From an uncultured Prevotella sp. (GTDB taxonomy: Bacteria > Bacteroidota > Bacteroidia > Bacteroidales > Bacteroidaceae), in contig USAI01000010.1 in assembly GCA_900552675.1 (NCBI GenBank), forward strand, positions 1 through 40,810: a stretch of DNA of 40,810 nucleotides. Direction: 5' to 3'. Numbering within the stretch: position 1 is the stretch's first letter; every line of letters begins with the position of its first letter. The translations under genes were made by a program, and so were the position numbers. The notes under the pieces are model-generated. The model was not told where the DNA came from. It saw only the letters and a list, made by a program, of their open reading frames with translations, and made no database searches. Below, in pieces: positions 33,694-40,810 of the stretch.

Positions 33694-34890
33694 ATGACAA
33701 GAATTTTTTTTGATAAAGAGCGCACGGCTATGCAAACAGCCATGATCAATCTGTTGCTTGAGAAAAGCGAACAAACCATAGCCGAACTGTCGGCCGCACT
33801 GGGCGTAAGCATACCCTACACCACTAAGTCGCTAAACGAGCTTATCGACATGGAGCTGGTGCAAGAGGTAGGCAAACGCGACAACTATGCTCGCCGCGCC
33901 CCCAGGGTGTATAGCCTCATTGCCACTGCGGGCTATTTTCTGGGCATCGACACTGGTCACGATCGCCTGAACCTTGCCATCACCGACTTTTGCGGCGATA
34001 TTGTATATAGCGAATGTAATATTTCATACGAATATGAGAACACCGAGGCATGCTTTCAGTCTCTTACCGATAAGGTGAACGCCTTCATCGAAGAATCGGG
34101 CATAGCACGCGACAATATTGTTGAAGCCTGCATGAGCGTGGGCGGACGCGTAAAACCCACCGAGGGCAAAACGCACAACTATTTTACCTGTCTCGACACC
34201 ACCCTGGCCGATGCCTTAACGCAAAGCATAGGCGTACCGTCGTGCATTGACAACGACACCCGCTGCATGCTGTATGGCGAGTGGCTGAAGGGCTGCTGCC
34301 GTGGCTACCGCAATGTGGTGTTTGTAAACATTAGTTGGGGCATAGGCATAGGCATCATCAACGATGGCAAGATGTATCTGGGCAAGAGTGGATACTCAGG
34401 CGAGATAGGACACATGCACATCTACAACAACGACATCATCTGCCACTGCGGAAAGACAGGCTGCATGGAGACCGAAGCCTCGGGATGGGCCTTGCAACGC
34501 AAGATGGCCAAAGCCATTGCCGACGGCGCTGCCTCGATATTATCTGACCGCAAGAACCCACAGCAAACGCTCACCCTCGACGACATTCTCGATGCCATTG
34601 CCCGCGAAGACGTGCTGAGCATTGAAAAGCTGCAAGAGGTAGCCGTAGAGCTGGGCATCAATCTGGCAGGCATCATCAACGTGTTCAACCCCGATATGCT
34701 GGTCATAGGTGGCGACCTGTCGGTTACGGGCGACTATCTCACCCTTCCCATCTGCATGGGCATCAAGAAATATTCGCTCAACGTGGTGAACGAAGACTCA
34801 ATCATCGCCACATCAACGCTTACCAACAAGGCGGGCCTGATAGGTGCTTGCCTCATGGCACGACACAAGGTATTAAATAAAAATTTATAA
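33694..34890 (+). CDS. ROK family transcriptional regulator (NagC/XylR-like)
   Basis: The 398-residue protein has an N-terminal winged HTH (about residues 12-60, TIAELSAALGVSIPYTTKSLNELIDMEL). A ROK sugar-binding/kinase-fold body follows, with the phosphate loop GIDTGHDRLNLAITD (84-98). The ROK zinc site is H240 in GEIGHMHIY plus C250, C252 and C257 in CHCGKTGCME. With an HTH it should be a repressor or activator that responds to a sugar or sugar phosphate. It is 12 bp upstream of the DUF4434 gene and first in an operon with a sugar transporter, so it probably regulates both its own operon and perhaps the lost genes upstream. The inducer is unknown. Confidence 0.9.
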   Translation: MTRIFFDKERTAMQTAMINLLLEKSEQTIAELSAALGVSIPYTTKSLNELIDMELVQEVGKRDNYARRAPRVYSLIATAGYFLGIDTGHDRLNLAITDFCGDIVYSECNISYEYENTEACFQSLTDKVNAFIEESGIARDNIVEACMSVGGRVKPTEGKTHNYFTCLDTTLADALTQSIGVPSCIDNDTRCMLYGEWLKGCCRGYRNVVFVNISWGIGIGIINDGKMYLGKSGYSGEIGHMHIYNNDIICHCGKTGCMETEASGWALQRKMAKAIADGAASILSDRKNPQQTLTLDDILDAIAREDVLSIEKLQEVAVELGINLAGIINVFNPDMLVIGGDLSVTGDYLTLPICMGIKKYSLNVVNEDSIIATSTLTNKAGLIGACLMARHKVLNKNL

Positions 34891-34902
34891 TCAATCATAA
34901 CT

Positions 34903-35994
34903 ATGACGGATAGACGAGACTTTTTAAAGAAATTGGCTGTAGGCTGCGCCGCATCAGTGGCAGCCCCCACATTGCTGCAAGCTACTAACGCACAAACCGT
35001 TAAGCCACGCAAGACAAAGATAGAGGGCACTGGCAACGAGAGCCGCCTGATTGTGCCTAAGGCTAATGGTTTGAAAATTACAGGTACCTTCCTCGACGAA
35101 ATTTCGCACGACATACCGCACCAAAACTGGGGCGAGAAAGAGTGGGACCTCGACTTCCGATACATGAAAGCCATTGGCATCGACACCGTCATCGTCATCC
35201 GCTCAGGCTATCGCAAGTTTATCACCTATCCCTCACCCTATCTGTTGAAGAAAGGCTGCTATATGCCTTCAGTCGACTTGATTGATATGTATCTGCGCCT
35301 GGCCGATAAGTATGACATGAAGTTCTTCTTCGGTCTGTACGACTCGGGACACTACTGGGACACTGGCGACATGACACACGAGATTGAAGACAACCGCTAT
35401 GTTATTGACGAGGTATGGAAAATGTATGGCCATCACAAGAGCTTCAAGGGCTGGTACATCAGCACCGAGATAAGCCGTGCCACAAAGGGCGCTGTTAAAA
35501 CCTTCCACACCATTGGCAAACAGTGTAAAGACATCTCGGGTGGTCTGCCCGTATTTATCTCGCCCTGGATTGATGGTAAGAAGGCCGTAATGGGCACAGG
35601 CAAGATGACCAACGAACAAGCCGTGAGCGTAGAACAGCACGAGCGCGAATGGAACGAAATATTTGATGGCATACACGACGTGGTAGACGCTTGCGCCTTC
35701 CAGGACGGACACATCGACTATGACGAGCTCGACGCCTTCTTCTCAGTGAATAAGAAGTTGGCCGACCGCTACGGCATGCAGTGCTGGACCAATGCCGAGA
35801 CCTTTGACCGCGATATGCCCATCAACTTCCTCCCCATCAAGTTTGATAAACTGCGCCTGAAGCTCGAGGCTGCCAAGCGTTGTGGCTACGACAAAGCCAT
35901 CACCTTCGAGTTCTCACACTTCATGAGTCCGCAATCGGCCTATCTGCAGGCAGGACACCTGTACGACCGCTACAAAGAATATTTTAACATTTAA
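34903..35994 (+). CDS. Tat-exported DUF4434 protein, possible glycoside hydrolase-like
   Basis: The 363-residue product starts MTDRRDFLKKLAVGCAASVAA, a twin-arginine signal (RRDFLK) followed by a hydrophobic stretch, cut probably after TNAQ. The mature part starts ITGTFLDEISHDIPHQNWGEKEW (about residues 58-80) and continues with DLDFRYMKAIGIDTVIVIRSGY. These are features of the DUF4434 family, a TIM-barrel fold like glycoside hydrolases, with acidic residues in YISTEISR and WTNAETFDRD that could be catalytic. The gene lies between a ROK regulator and a sugar-porter transporter (12 and 26 bp gaps), which supports a role in periplasmic glycan breakdown. Activity is not proven. Confidence 0.82.
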   Translation: MTDRRDFLKKLAVGCAASVAAPTLLQATNAQTVKPRKTKIEGTGNESRLIVPKANGLKITGTFLDEISHDIPHQNWGEKEWDLDFRYMKAIGIDTVIVIRSGYRKFITYPSPYLLKKGCYMPSVDLIDMYLRLADKYDMKFFFGLYDSGHYWDTGDMTHEIEDNRYVIDEVWKMYGHHKSFKGWYISTEISRATKGAVKTFHTIGKQCKDISGGLPVFISPWIDGKKAVMGTGKMTNEQAVSVEQHEREWNEIFDGIHDVVDACAFQDGHIDYDELDAFFSVNKKLADRYGMQCWTNAETFDRDMPINFLPIKFDKLRLKLEAAKRCGYDKAITFEFSHFMSPQSAYLQAGHLYDRYKEYFNI

Positions 35995-36020
35995 CACATT
36001 CTCTCATAACAAAACAGAAA

Positions 36021-37421
36021 ATGCAAAACAACGTAAATCTCGGCTACGTCTTTTTCCTTGCCTTAGTGGCAGCCCTCGGTGGCTTACTCTTTGGCTATGA
36101 CACAGCCGTAATATCTGGCACCATTGACCAGGTAACCGAGCAGTTTCAGCTCGACGACATTAACAAAGGCTGGTATGTAGGTTGCGCCCTCATAGGGTCT
36201 ATTGCTGGCGTATCAGTGGCAGGCATCATGAGCGACCGTTTGGGTCGCAAGCCCACCATGTTCATCTCGGCCATACTGTTCACCGTGTCGGCAGCGGGCT
36301 GCGCCATCTCCTTCTCGTTTACCACGCTGGTGGCCTACCGCATCATTGGCGGTGTGGGCATTGGCATCATCAGCATTGTGGCTCCCGTTTACATCTCAGA
36401 GATAGCCATCACACGCTATCGCGGACAAATGGTGTCGCTCTACCAGCTGGCAGTAACCGTGGGTTTCTTGGCCGCCTATTTCGTCAACTATCTGTTGCTC
36501 AACCACTCGCTCAACACACAGCCCGGAGAGGGATGGATGAGCCTCATCTTTGTAAACGAGGTGTGGCGCGGAATGTTGGGTATGGAGTCGTTGCCCGCCC
36601 TGTTCTTCTTCATCATCATTATGGTGATACCTGAAAGCCCGCGCTGGCTCATCATCAAAGACCGCGCCCAGCGTGCCAGCGGCATCTACGGCAAGATGTA
36701 TACATCGCCCGAAGCCGTGACACAGCAGATTGACGATACCCGCTCAATGATATCATCAGAGGTGAAGAGCGAGTGGCGCACACTGCTCAACCCAGGCATC
36801 TTAAAGGCCGTGATTATTGGCGTGTGCATAGCCATCTTAGGACAGTTTATGGGTGTGAACGCCGTGCTCTACTACGGCCCCTCAATCTTTAAAGACGCTG
36901 GCATGACCGACCCGCTGTTCTGCCAAGTGCTGGTGGGCGTGGTAAACACCGTCACCACCATCATAGCCATGTTCATCATCGACCGCGTAGGCCGCAAAAA
37001 GCTTATCTATTATGGCGTGTCGGGCATGATAGCATGCTTGGTGCTCATCGCCTTCTACTTCAAGTTCCAGCAGTCGATGGGCCTCTCGGTCTACTTCATG
37101 CTCACCTTCTTCTTGCTTTACGTGTTCTGTTGCGCCATCAGCATCAGCGCCGTGGTGTTTGTGCTGTTGTCAGAAATGTATCCGAACAAGGTGCGCGGTT
37201 TGGCCATGAGCATTGCAGGCCTCTCGCTATGGATAGGTACCTACCTCATTGGTCAGCTCACACCCTGGATGCTTACCAACCTCACCCCCACTGGCACCTT
37301 CCTGCTCTTTGCCGTGATGTGCGTGCCCTACATGCTCATTATGTGGCGTATGGTGCCCGAAACAGCTGGTATGTCGCTCGAAGATATTGAGCGCTACTGG
37401 AAAAAAGAGGGCAAGAAATAA
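36021..37421 (+). CDS. Sugar porter family MFS transporter
   Basis: The 466-residue inner-membrane protein has twelve hydrophobic segments and the sugar-porter marks. These are GGLLFGYDTAVISG in TM1, DRLGRKPTMF in the 2-3 loop, PESPRWLIIK after TM6, the mirrored DRVGRKKLIYYG in the 8-9 loop, and PETAGMSLEDIE at the C-terminus (usual form PETKGxSLEEIE). It should import a monosaccharide by proton symport, like XylE or GalP. It is the last gene of the ROK-DUF4434 operon and presumably takes up the sugar released by DUF4434 or sensed by the ROK regulator. The sugar cannot be assigned. Confidence 0.92.
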   Translation: MQNNVNLGYVFFLALVAALGGLLFGYDTAVISGTIDQVTEQFQLDDINKGWYVGCALIGSIAGVSVAGIMSDRLGRKPTMFISAILFTVSAAGCAISFSFTTLVAYRIIGGVGIGIISIVAPVYISEIAITRYRGQMVSLYQLAVTVGFLAAYFVNYLLLNHSLNTQPGEGWMSLIFVNEVWRGMLGMESLPALFFFIIIMVIPESPRWLIIKDRAQRASGIYGKMYTSPEAVTQQIDDTRSMISSEVKSEWRTLLNPGILKAVIIGVCIAILGQFMGVNAVLYYGPSIFKDAGMTDPLFCQVLVGVVNTVTTIIAMFIIDRVGRKKLIYYGVSGMIACLVLIAFYFKFQQSMGLSVYFMLTFFLLYVFCCAISISAVVFVLLSEMYPNKVRGLAMSIAGLSLWIGTYLIGQLTPWMLTNLTPTGTFLLFAVMCVPYMLIMWRMVPETAGMSLEDIERYWKKEGKK

Positions 37422-37590
37422 CAAAACGACATAATAAGATTGTGACACAATAAGATTAGTAATTCATTAACTCGAATAATATTATATAACAATTCACTCT
37501 TTTATTCATACGCTGCGCATTGGCCGTTGAGGTTAGTGCGCAGTTTTGTTTTACCACAACACATCATTCTTCTTGACCAAAGGTGTTAAA

Positions 37591-37674
37591 TATACGCAAC
37601 ACTTTGAATGTTTTCTGCAAAAGTGTTGCGTATACTCAACACTTTTATTATTTTTGCAAAAAGTGTTGAGTATA
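37591..37674. promoter_or_regulatory. Two perfect inverted repeats over the DUF4143 ATPase promoter and start
   Basis: Inverted repeat 1 pairs TATACGCAACACTTT (37591-37605) with 37620-37634. Inverted repeat 2 pairs TATACTCAACACTTTT (37631-37646) with 37659-37674, ending on the A of the ATG. Between them, GTGTTGCGTATACTCAACAC (37623-37642) is itself a near-palindrome. The -33 (GTTG, 37625-37628) and -7 (TATTTTTG, 37649-37656) boxes, 20 bp apart, lie within this structure. The transcript start expected near 37663 falls inside the last half-site. Confidence 0.75.
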
Positions 37675-38888
37675 TGAAACAAATATTATTAGAGCGTCAG
37701 GGTTATTCAGAGCGTATTGAGCGCATGTTTGGTAAGGGCATGGTAGTGGCTCTTACTGGGCAGCGTCGTGTGGGTAAAAGTTGTATTATGCGATGTATAT
37801 ACGAAAAATACGCTAAAGACAGCCATAACAATGTTATTTATATTGATATGGAGAAGACTGCTTTTGCCGATATCTTAAATTACAAAGACCTTGAACAGTA
37901 TGTTGTTACACGACTTGATACATCAAAAGACAATTATCTCTTTATTGACGAGGTTCAAGAAATTCAAGATTTTGAAAAAGCAATCCTTAGTTTGCAGTCG
38001 GATGAATCGTGTCAAATCATGGTGACAGGTAGCAATGCCAAGATGTTATCGAGTGAACTCTCAACACGTCTACGCGGGCGATATATAGGATACCATATAC
38101 ATGGGCTCGATTATGAAGAGTTTATCGAATTTCATAACTTGCACGACAGCGACGAAACGCTTAACCAGTTCTTACAATATGGTGGCTTGCCACAGTTGCG
38201 CCAGTTAGGACTTGAGAACACCGACTTAGTGAACGATTATTTAGAGAATGTGGTCAATACCATTGTTTTGCGCGATATTATTGAACGTGAAAATATACGT
38301 AATGTACCTCTTCTACGCACGTTGGTAAGGTTTATTGGTGATAATATTGGTAAACAATTCTCAGCCAGAAGTATAGTTGGGGTATTGAAATCACAAAACA
38401 CAGAAGCCTCCACCAACATGGTTCTCAACTATCTTGAATACCTTTGCAATGCCTATATTATCAATCGTGTGAATAGATATAATATTCATGGCAAGAAAAT
38501 ATTTGAGATGGGCGATAGCTTCTATTTTGAAGACTTAGGCTTGCGCAACCACATCGTAGGCGGAAATAGAAACTTTGATATTGAAAAAGTGATGGAGAAT
38601 GTTGTGTACCAACATTTGCTACGATTAGGCTACACTGTTTATATAGGTATGCTTTATAAGGCTGAAATCGACTTTGTAGCCGAGAAACAAGGTAGCACTA
38701 TATATATACAGGTGTGCTACATGCTTGCCTCGGAAGATACTATAGAACGCGAATTTGGCAATCTGCGAATGATAAAAGACAGTCATCCTAAATATGTAGT
38801 GTCGATGGACCGCATGTATGGCGATACGAATATTGATGGCATCAAACATCTGCATCTTAGAGATTTCCTAAAGAAGCAGGAGTTGTAA
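37674..38888 (+). CDS. AAA-type ATPase with DUF4143 C-terminal domain
   Basis: This 404-residue protein belongs to the large family of P-loop ATPases joined to DUF4143, common in many copies in Bacteroidota. It has Walker A GQRRVGKS (residues 29-36), Walker B LFIDEV (89-94), the sensor-1-like MVTGSNAKM, and the family motif LSTRLRGRY. The DUF4143 part has a PD-(D/E)XK-like core AEIDFVAEKQGSTIYIQVCY near the end, in which the usual nuclease lysine appears absent. The role of the family is not known; links to defence or mobile DNA have been suggested. I use the ATG at 37674; an in-frame ATG at 37608 lies inside the promoter repeats. Codons are A/T-richer than in the sugar operon. Confidence 0.85.
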   Translation: MKQILLERQGYSERIERMFGKGMVVALTGQRRVGKSCIMRCIYEKYAKDSHNNVIYIDMEKTAFADILNYKDLEQYVVTRLDTSKDNYLFIDEVQEIQDFEKAILSLQSDESCQIMVTGSNAKMLSSELSTRLRGRYIGYHIHGLDYEEFIEFHNLHDSDETLNQFLQYGGLPQLRQLGLENTDLVNDYLENVVNTIVLRDIIERENIRNVPLLRTLVRFIGDNIGKQFSARSIVGVLKSQNTEASTNMVLNYLEYLCNAYIINRVNRYNIHGKKIFEMGDSFYFEDLGLRNHIVGGNRNFDIEKVMENVVYQHLLRLGYTVYIGMLYKAEIDFVAEKQGSTIYIQVCYMLASEDTIEREFGNLRMIKDSHPKYVVSMDRMYGDTNIDGIKHLHLRDFLKKQEL

Positions 38889-38897
38889 AAGAAGAAA

Positions 38898-38926
38898 AGC
38901 CTTCGATGCGTCACGCACCGAAGGCT
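38898..38926 (+). terminator. Hairpin after the DUF4143 ATPase gene
   Basis: AGCCTTCG pairs with CGAAGGCT, with GTGCGTGACGC-like pairing toward the loop; a T-rich stretch follows about 10 nt later. Confidence 0.6.
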
Positions 38927-39220
38927 ACAAATAGTTCTTTTTCATTTATTTTAATTTCATGCATCATGAAACAAAATCAAGATAAATTACAAATCATCTT
39001 ACTTTAAGATAAAACAAAATTAAACAAAAGGTTAGCAACTACCAAACTTTTTGTTAACTTTTTTGTTACAAACATAACAACATAAACAAGCAGATACCTA
39101 TGATATAGCCTATCAAGGTTATTTATGATACATATACACTATTGCCATGCTAACCACACTTTCTTTTCCTTTAGCGTGCCCCAATAACTATAGTGACGTT
39201 TTCCCCCTAAAAATACTGCG

Positions 39221-39290
39221 CCAGTACTTGGCCCAAGTACTGCAGTAATCTCGGCCAAGTACTGCAGTAATCTCCACCAAGTACTGAGAC
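39221..39290. repeat. 22-bp tandem repeat CCAAGTACTGCAGTAATCTC
   Basis: Two full 22-bp units (39233-39254 and 39255-39276) and a partial third (39277-39287) are preceded by an inverted core (CCAGTACTTGG at 39221-39231). The unit core CCAAGTACTG contains the palindrome AGTACT. It lies in the 1-kb gene-free stretch 38889-39913. Confidence 0.65.
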
Positions 39291-39438
39291 GATATGTTTG
39301 CTATCATTTCTTATTAACAGGCAATGTCTTTACTATTTACGATGTAACAACCCGTTTTAAACATTATTTGTTAGGGTGTTGACCATGTCATCGTAACGGC
39401 AACAGGCTACTACAGCTATCGAGAAGAGGGCAAGAGGT

Positions 39439-39466
39439 AAAAAGCCACCATTAAGAGGCTTTTTGA
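39439..39466 (+). terminator. Orphan terminator-like hairpin
   Basis: AAAAAGCC and GGCTTTTT form a short stem with a T run around a 9-10 nt loop. No intact gene precedes it; the short open frame before it is too small to support. Confidence 0.4.
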
Positions 39467-39477
39467 TGTTTTTCTCA

Positions 39478-39501
39478 TTTACTAACAAAAAAGTTAGTAA
39501 A
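39478..39501. promoter_or_regulatory. Operator-like palindrome upstream of the DUF5053 gene
   Basis: TTTACTAAC and GTTAGTAAA form a perfect 9-bp inverted repeat around six A residues. It ends 3 bp before a candidate -33 box (TTTA, 39505-39508), a typical place for a repressor or activator site. Confidence 0.55.
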
Positions 39502-39504
39502 TTA

Positions 39505-39536
39505 TTTACATACTCTCCAAAAAATTAGTACCTTTA
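39505..39536 (+). promoter_or_regulatory. Candidate promoter of the DUF5053 leader
   Basis: TTTA at 39505-39508 and TACCTTTA at 39529-39536 are 20 bp apart, near the Bacteroidota consensus (last base A instead of G). A transcript starting near 39543 would begin with the hairpin GTTCAAT/ATTGAAC (39541-39560). Confidence 0.45.
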
Positions 39537-39590
39537 CATTGTTCAATAATATAATTGAACTTTCGCATTTAAAATATGAAAATATCTCAA

Positions 39591-39840
39591 ACAAGCGTCG
39601 CCGAAGGCGGCGAATATCCATAACCGTTGGTTGAGCTGCCGAAGGCAGCGAAGCCTGCGGTTCAAAAAATGATAGTAAAATCGTCCTCGAAGAGGGCGAA
39701 CATACGGAATATTTGCATAGCTTGCTTGTGTTCGCCCTCTTCGAGGACGTTTTGTTATCTTGCTGTGAAACCGCAGGTTACGTTCGCTTCGCTCTCTTCA
39801 CCAGCGGTTATGGATATTCGCCGCCTTCGGCGACGCTTGT
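39591..39840. repeat. 250-bp imperfect palindrome with nested hairpins
   Basis: Two 112-nt arms (39591-39702 and 39729-39840) are inverted copies around a 26-nt loop. The outer 36 bp (starting ACAAGCGTCGCCGAAGGCGG) and the inner 21 bp are perfect complements; the middle is diverged. Each arm also holds short self-complementary hairpins with 3-4 nt tips: CGCC-GAA-GGCG, CTGCC-GAA-GGCAG and CCTC-GAA-GAGG on the left, and matching ones on the right. It lies between a candidate promoter and the DUF5053 start codon, so it would form a highly folded leader RNA if transcribed. Short frames through it are by-products of the repeat. Confidence 0.8.
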
Positions 39841-39913
39841 CAGAGAAAATAATCGATTGAAAATGTGTCTATTAAGCACATGCGATAGTTCAGTAATATA
39901 AAAAGATAACGTT

Positions 39914-40201
39914 ATGGAAACAGTAGCAAGACAGAAGCAAGAGAAGATAACCGATATGAAGAAGCGTATGCGTGACATTTACCTTGCTGTGTCATGGCGC
40001 GAGATTTCACGCACTTACTTCGACAAGTCGGTTTCGTGGTTTCAGCAGAAAATGTATGGCATAGACGGAAATGGTGGCGTAGGTGGTTTCACTCCCGAAG
40101 AGGCAGAAAATTTATATTGTGCCCTCAACGACCTCGCTGACCGCATACGTCATGCAGCAGACAATATAAAAGCTCCGGCTACAAATGCGCCGTTTAATTG
40201 A
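39914..40201 (+). CDS. DUF5053 family protein
   Basis: The 95-residue protein is charged and helical at its N-terminus (METVARQKQEKITDMKKRMRDIYLAVSW). REISRTYFDKSVSWFQQKMYG then looks like an HTH-style segment (about residues 30-50). GGFTPEEAENLYCALNDLADRIRHAADNI closes the protein. This ending and the IDGNG-GGFTPEE motif match what I know as DUF5053, a Bacteroidota family without known function. The SWFQQKMYG helix suggests DNA binding, but that is inference. It stands alone behind a 9-bp operator-like palindrome and a 250-bp palindromic leader, and is followed by a terminator. Confidence 0.72.
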   Translation: METVARQKQEKITDMKKRMRDIYLAVSWREISRTYFDKSVSWFQQKMYGIDGNGGVGGFTPEEAENLYCALNDLADRIRHAADNIKAPATNAPFN

Positions 40202-40262
40202 ACACCAAGTCGCCGTTAGAGCTTTCGGCGCACTTAACTTATTATTTTGACAACTGCCTCGG

Positions 40263-40284
40263 AGCTCCGGCTTCGGGGCTTTTA
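40263..40284 (+). terminator. Terminator-like hairpin after the DUF5053 gene
   Basis: AGCTCC pairs with GGGGCT (one G-U) around a 6-nt loop and is followed by a short T-rich run. Confidence 0.45.
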
Positions 40285-40418
40285 ATTGTTATATATGGAA
40301 TACTCAGACACGCAGATTGCTGCTGCTGACCTTGCCTTGAAGACTCTGCTTGCACCAATCGCCAAATAGTTACGATACCATAACGACCTGTTAAGATGTG
40401 TAAAAAGTGTTGATGAGT

Positions 40419-40450
40419 ATTGCTATTGAACAAAAAAAGTGATATATTTG
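40419..40450 (+). promoter_or_regulatory. Rubredoxin gene promoter
   Basis: ATTG at 40419-40422 and TATATTTG at 40443-40450 are 20 bp apart. An AAGGAG ribosome-binding site (40471-40478 region) lies just before the ATG at 40487, which is clearer than most in this window. Confidence 0.65.
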
Positions 40451-40486
40451 CATTGTATAAAGTTATAAAGAAAGGAGCAAAAAAGT

Positions 40487-40648
40487 ATGAAAAAGTATGT
40501 ATGCGACGTTTGTGGTTGGGAGTATGATCCCGAGGTAGGCGACCCTGAGCACGGCATTGAGCCTGGCACCGCCTTTGAAGATCTGCCCGACGACTTTGAA
40601 TGTCCGCTATGCGGCGTAGGTAAAGACCAGTTTAGTCCCATAGAGTAA
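40487..40648 (+). CDS. Rubredoxin
   Basis: The 53-residue protein MKKYVCDVCGWEYDPEVGDP... is a classic rubredoxin. Two CxxC-G knuckles, CDVCG (C6, C9) and CPLCG (C39, C42), bind one iron. The DLPDDFECPLCGVGKDQF block is the family signature. It carries single electrons in the cytoplasm and in strict anaerobes commonly serves oxygen or peroxide reduction (rubrerythrin, flavodiiron proteins), none of which is in the window. It has its own promoter and a strong terminator, so it is a single-gene unit. Confidence 0.96.
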   Translation: MKKYVCDVCGWEYDPEVGDPEHGIEPGTAFEDLPDDFECPLCGVGKDQFSPIE

Positions 40649-40669
40649 CCCGTAAAGAAAATAAAAGCG

Positions 40670-40727
40670 ACGGCACTGAGCACACGTCACCACATTTGGT
40701 GGCAAGGCTTAGTGCCGTTGTTGTTTT
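40670..40727 (+). terminator. Terminator after rubredoxin
   Basis: ACGGCACTGAGC (40670-40681) pairs with GCTTAGTGCCGT (40707-40718), with an inner CACCA/TGGTG stem, followed by TTGTTGTTTTATT. Confidence 0.8.
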
Positions 40728-40751
40728 ATTAATCCATGAATTATCCAAGTA

Positions 40752-40786
40752 GGACGGTGGTCTCCGCGCCCCGTCCTCCAGCAGAT
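40752..40786. repeat. Third copy of the REP-like palindrome
   Basis: AGGACGG pairs with CCGTCCT around the same TCTCCGCG loop seen at 6619-6653, and the unit again ends in CCAGC. The stem bases differ from that copy in a compensating way (ATG/CAT there, ACG/CGT here). Confidence 0.65.
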
Positions 40787-40810
40787 GGTTATCTATTTAG
40801 AAGCGCTGGG

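Noticed and set aside
39365..39440. Short frame ending GYYSYREEGKR before an orphan terminator, as a gene remnant
   Set aside because: Only about 20 codons are open and the likeness to a transporter C-terminus is too weak to support.
39627..39860. 77-codon plus-strand frame across the 250-bp palindrome
   Set aside because: It follows the repeat arms and has no recognisable protein features; better explained by the inverted repeat.
40295..40369. 24-codon ORF (MEYSDTQIAAADLALKTLL...) between DUF5053 and rubredoxin
   Set aside because: Too short, no ribosome-binding site beyond A/T-rich sequence, and it starts just after a terminator-like hairpin.

Overview
The window looks like a chromosomal stretch from a member of the Bacteroidota, most likely the Prevotellaceae. 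Three things point there. Most recognisable promoters follow the Bacteroidota -33 TTTG / -7 TAnnTTTG pattern. There is a full-length sprA/sov gene for the type IX secretion (T9SS) outer-membrane translocon next to ruvA. Several accessory families seen here (DUF4886, DUF4434, DUF5053, DUF4143 ATPases, Fib_succ_major-type secreted proteins) are typical of this phylum. I found no rRNA, tRNA, CRISPR array or recognisable insertion-sequence transposase.

Layout. 50-6320 (minus) is a tight five-gene run, dnaG > a membrane-anchored TPR-like protein > queD > queE > cls. 6321-6903 is intergenic and carries a REP-like palindrome pair and a 183-bp inverted-repeat element. nadB (minus) and purB (plus) diverge from 8494-8735, which holds a 17-bp direct repeat. 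rluB, with a long QPRQQGGY-rich extension, and asnS follow, ending at a strong terminator. 13556-17862 is an electron-transfer operon: etfB, etfA and an acyl-CoA dehydrogenase, split by a four-helix-bundle (23S-IVS/Avd-like) gene packed between inverted GAAGTTAA-rich arms. 18119-20266 carries two secreted proteins and a 57-residue small protein. A PD-(D/E)XK 'transposase-family' nuclease gene (minus) faces away from ruvA-sprA-ndk. 30849-32739 (minus) has a small acidic protein, a DUF4886 SGNH-like protein and a glycerophosphodiesterase. 33042-33486 holds gene remnants, including a decayed DUF5009 fragment. A ROK regulator, a Tat-type DUF4434 protein and a sugar-porter MFS transporter form a small carbohydrate operon. 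The right end has a DUF4143 ATPase behind two perfect inverted repeats, a gene-poor kilobase with several repeat types, a 250-bp imperfect palindrome in the leader of a DUF5053 gene, and rubredoxin.

How it fits together: most of the window is housekeeping (replication priming, queuosine, NAD and purine synthesis, translation, recombination, secretion). The novelty lies between genes. The best candidate for an undescribed system is the four-helix-bundle element at 15513-16063 with an ORF-less relative at 6679-6861. Both have inverted arms built from GAAGTTAA motifs around a hairpin whose position is kept but whose sequence differs in all four arms. Second is the 250-bp palindromic leader of the DUF5053 gene. 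Third is the pair of perfect inverted repeats that cover the promoter and start codon of the DUF4143 ATPase. Family names are from recognition of sequence motifs; no database search was run.
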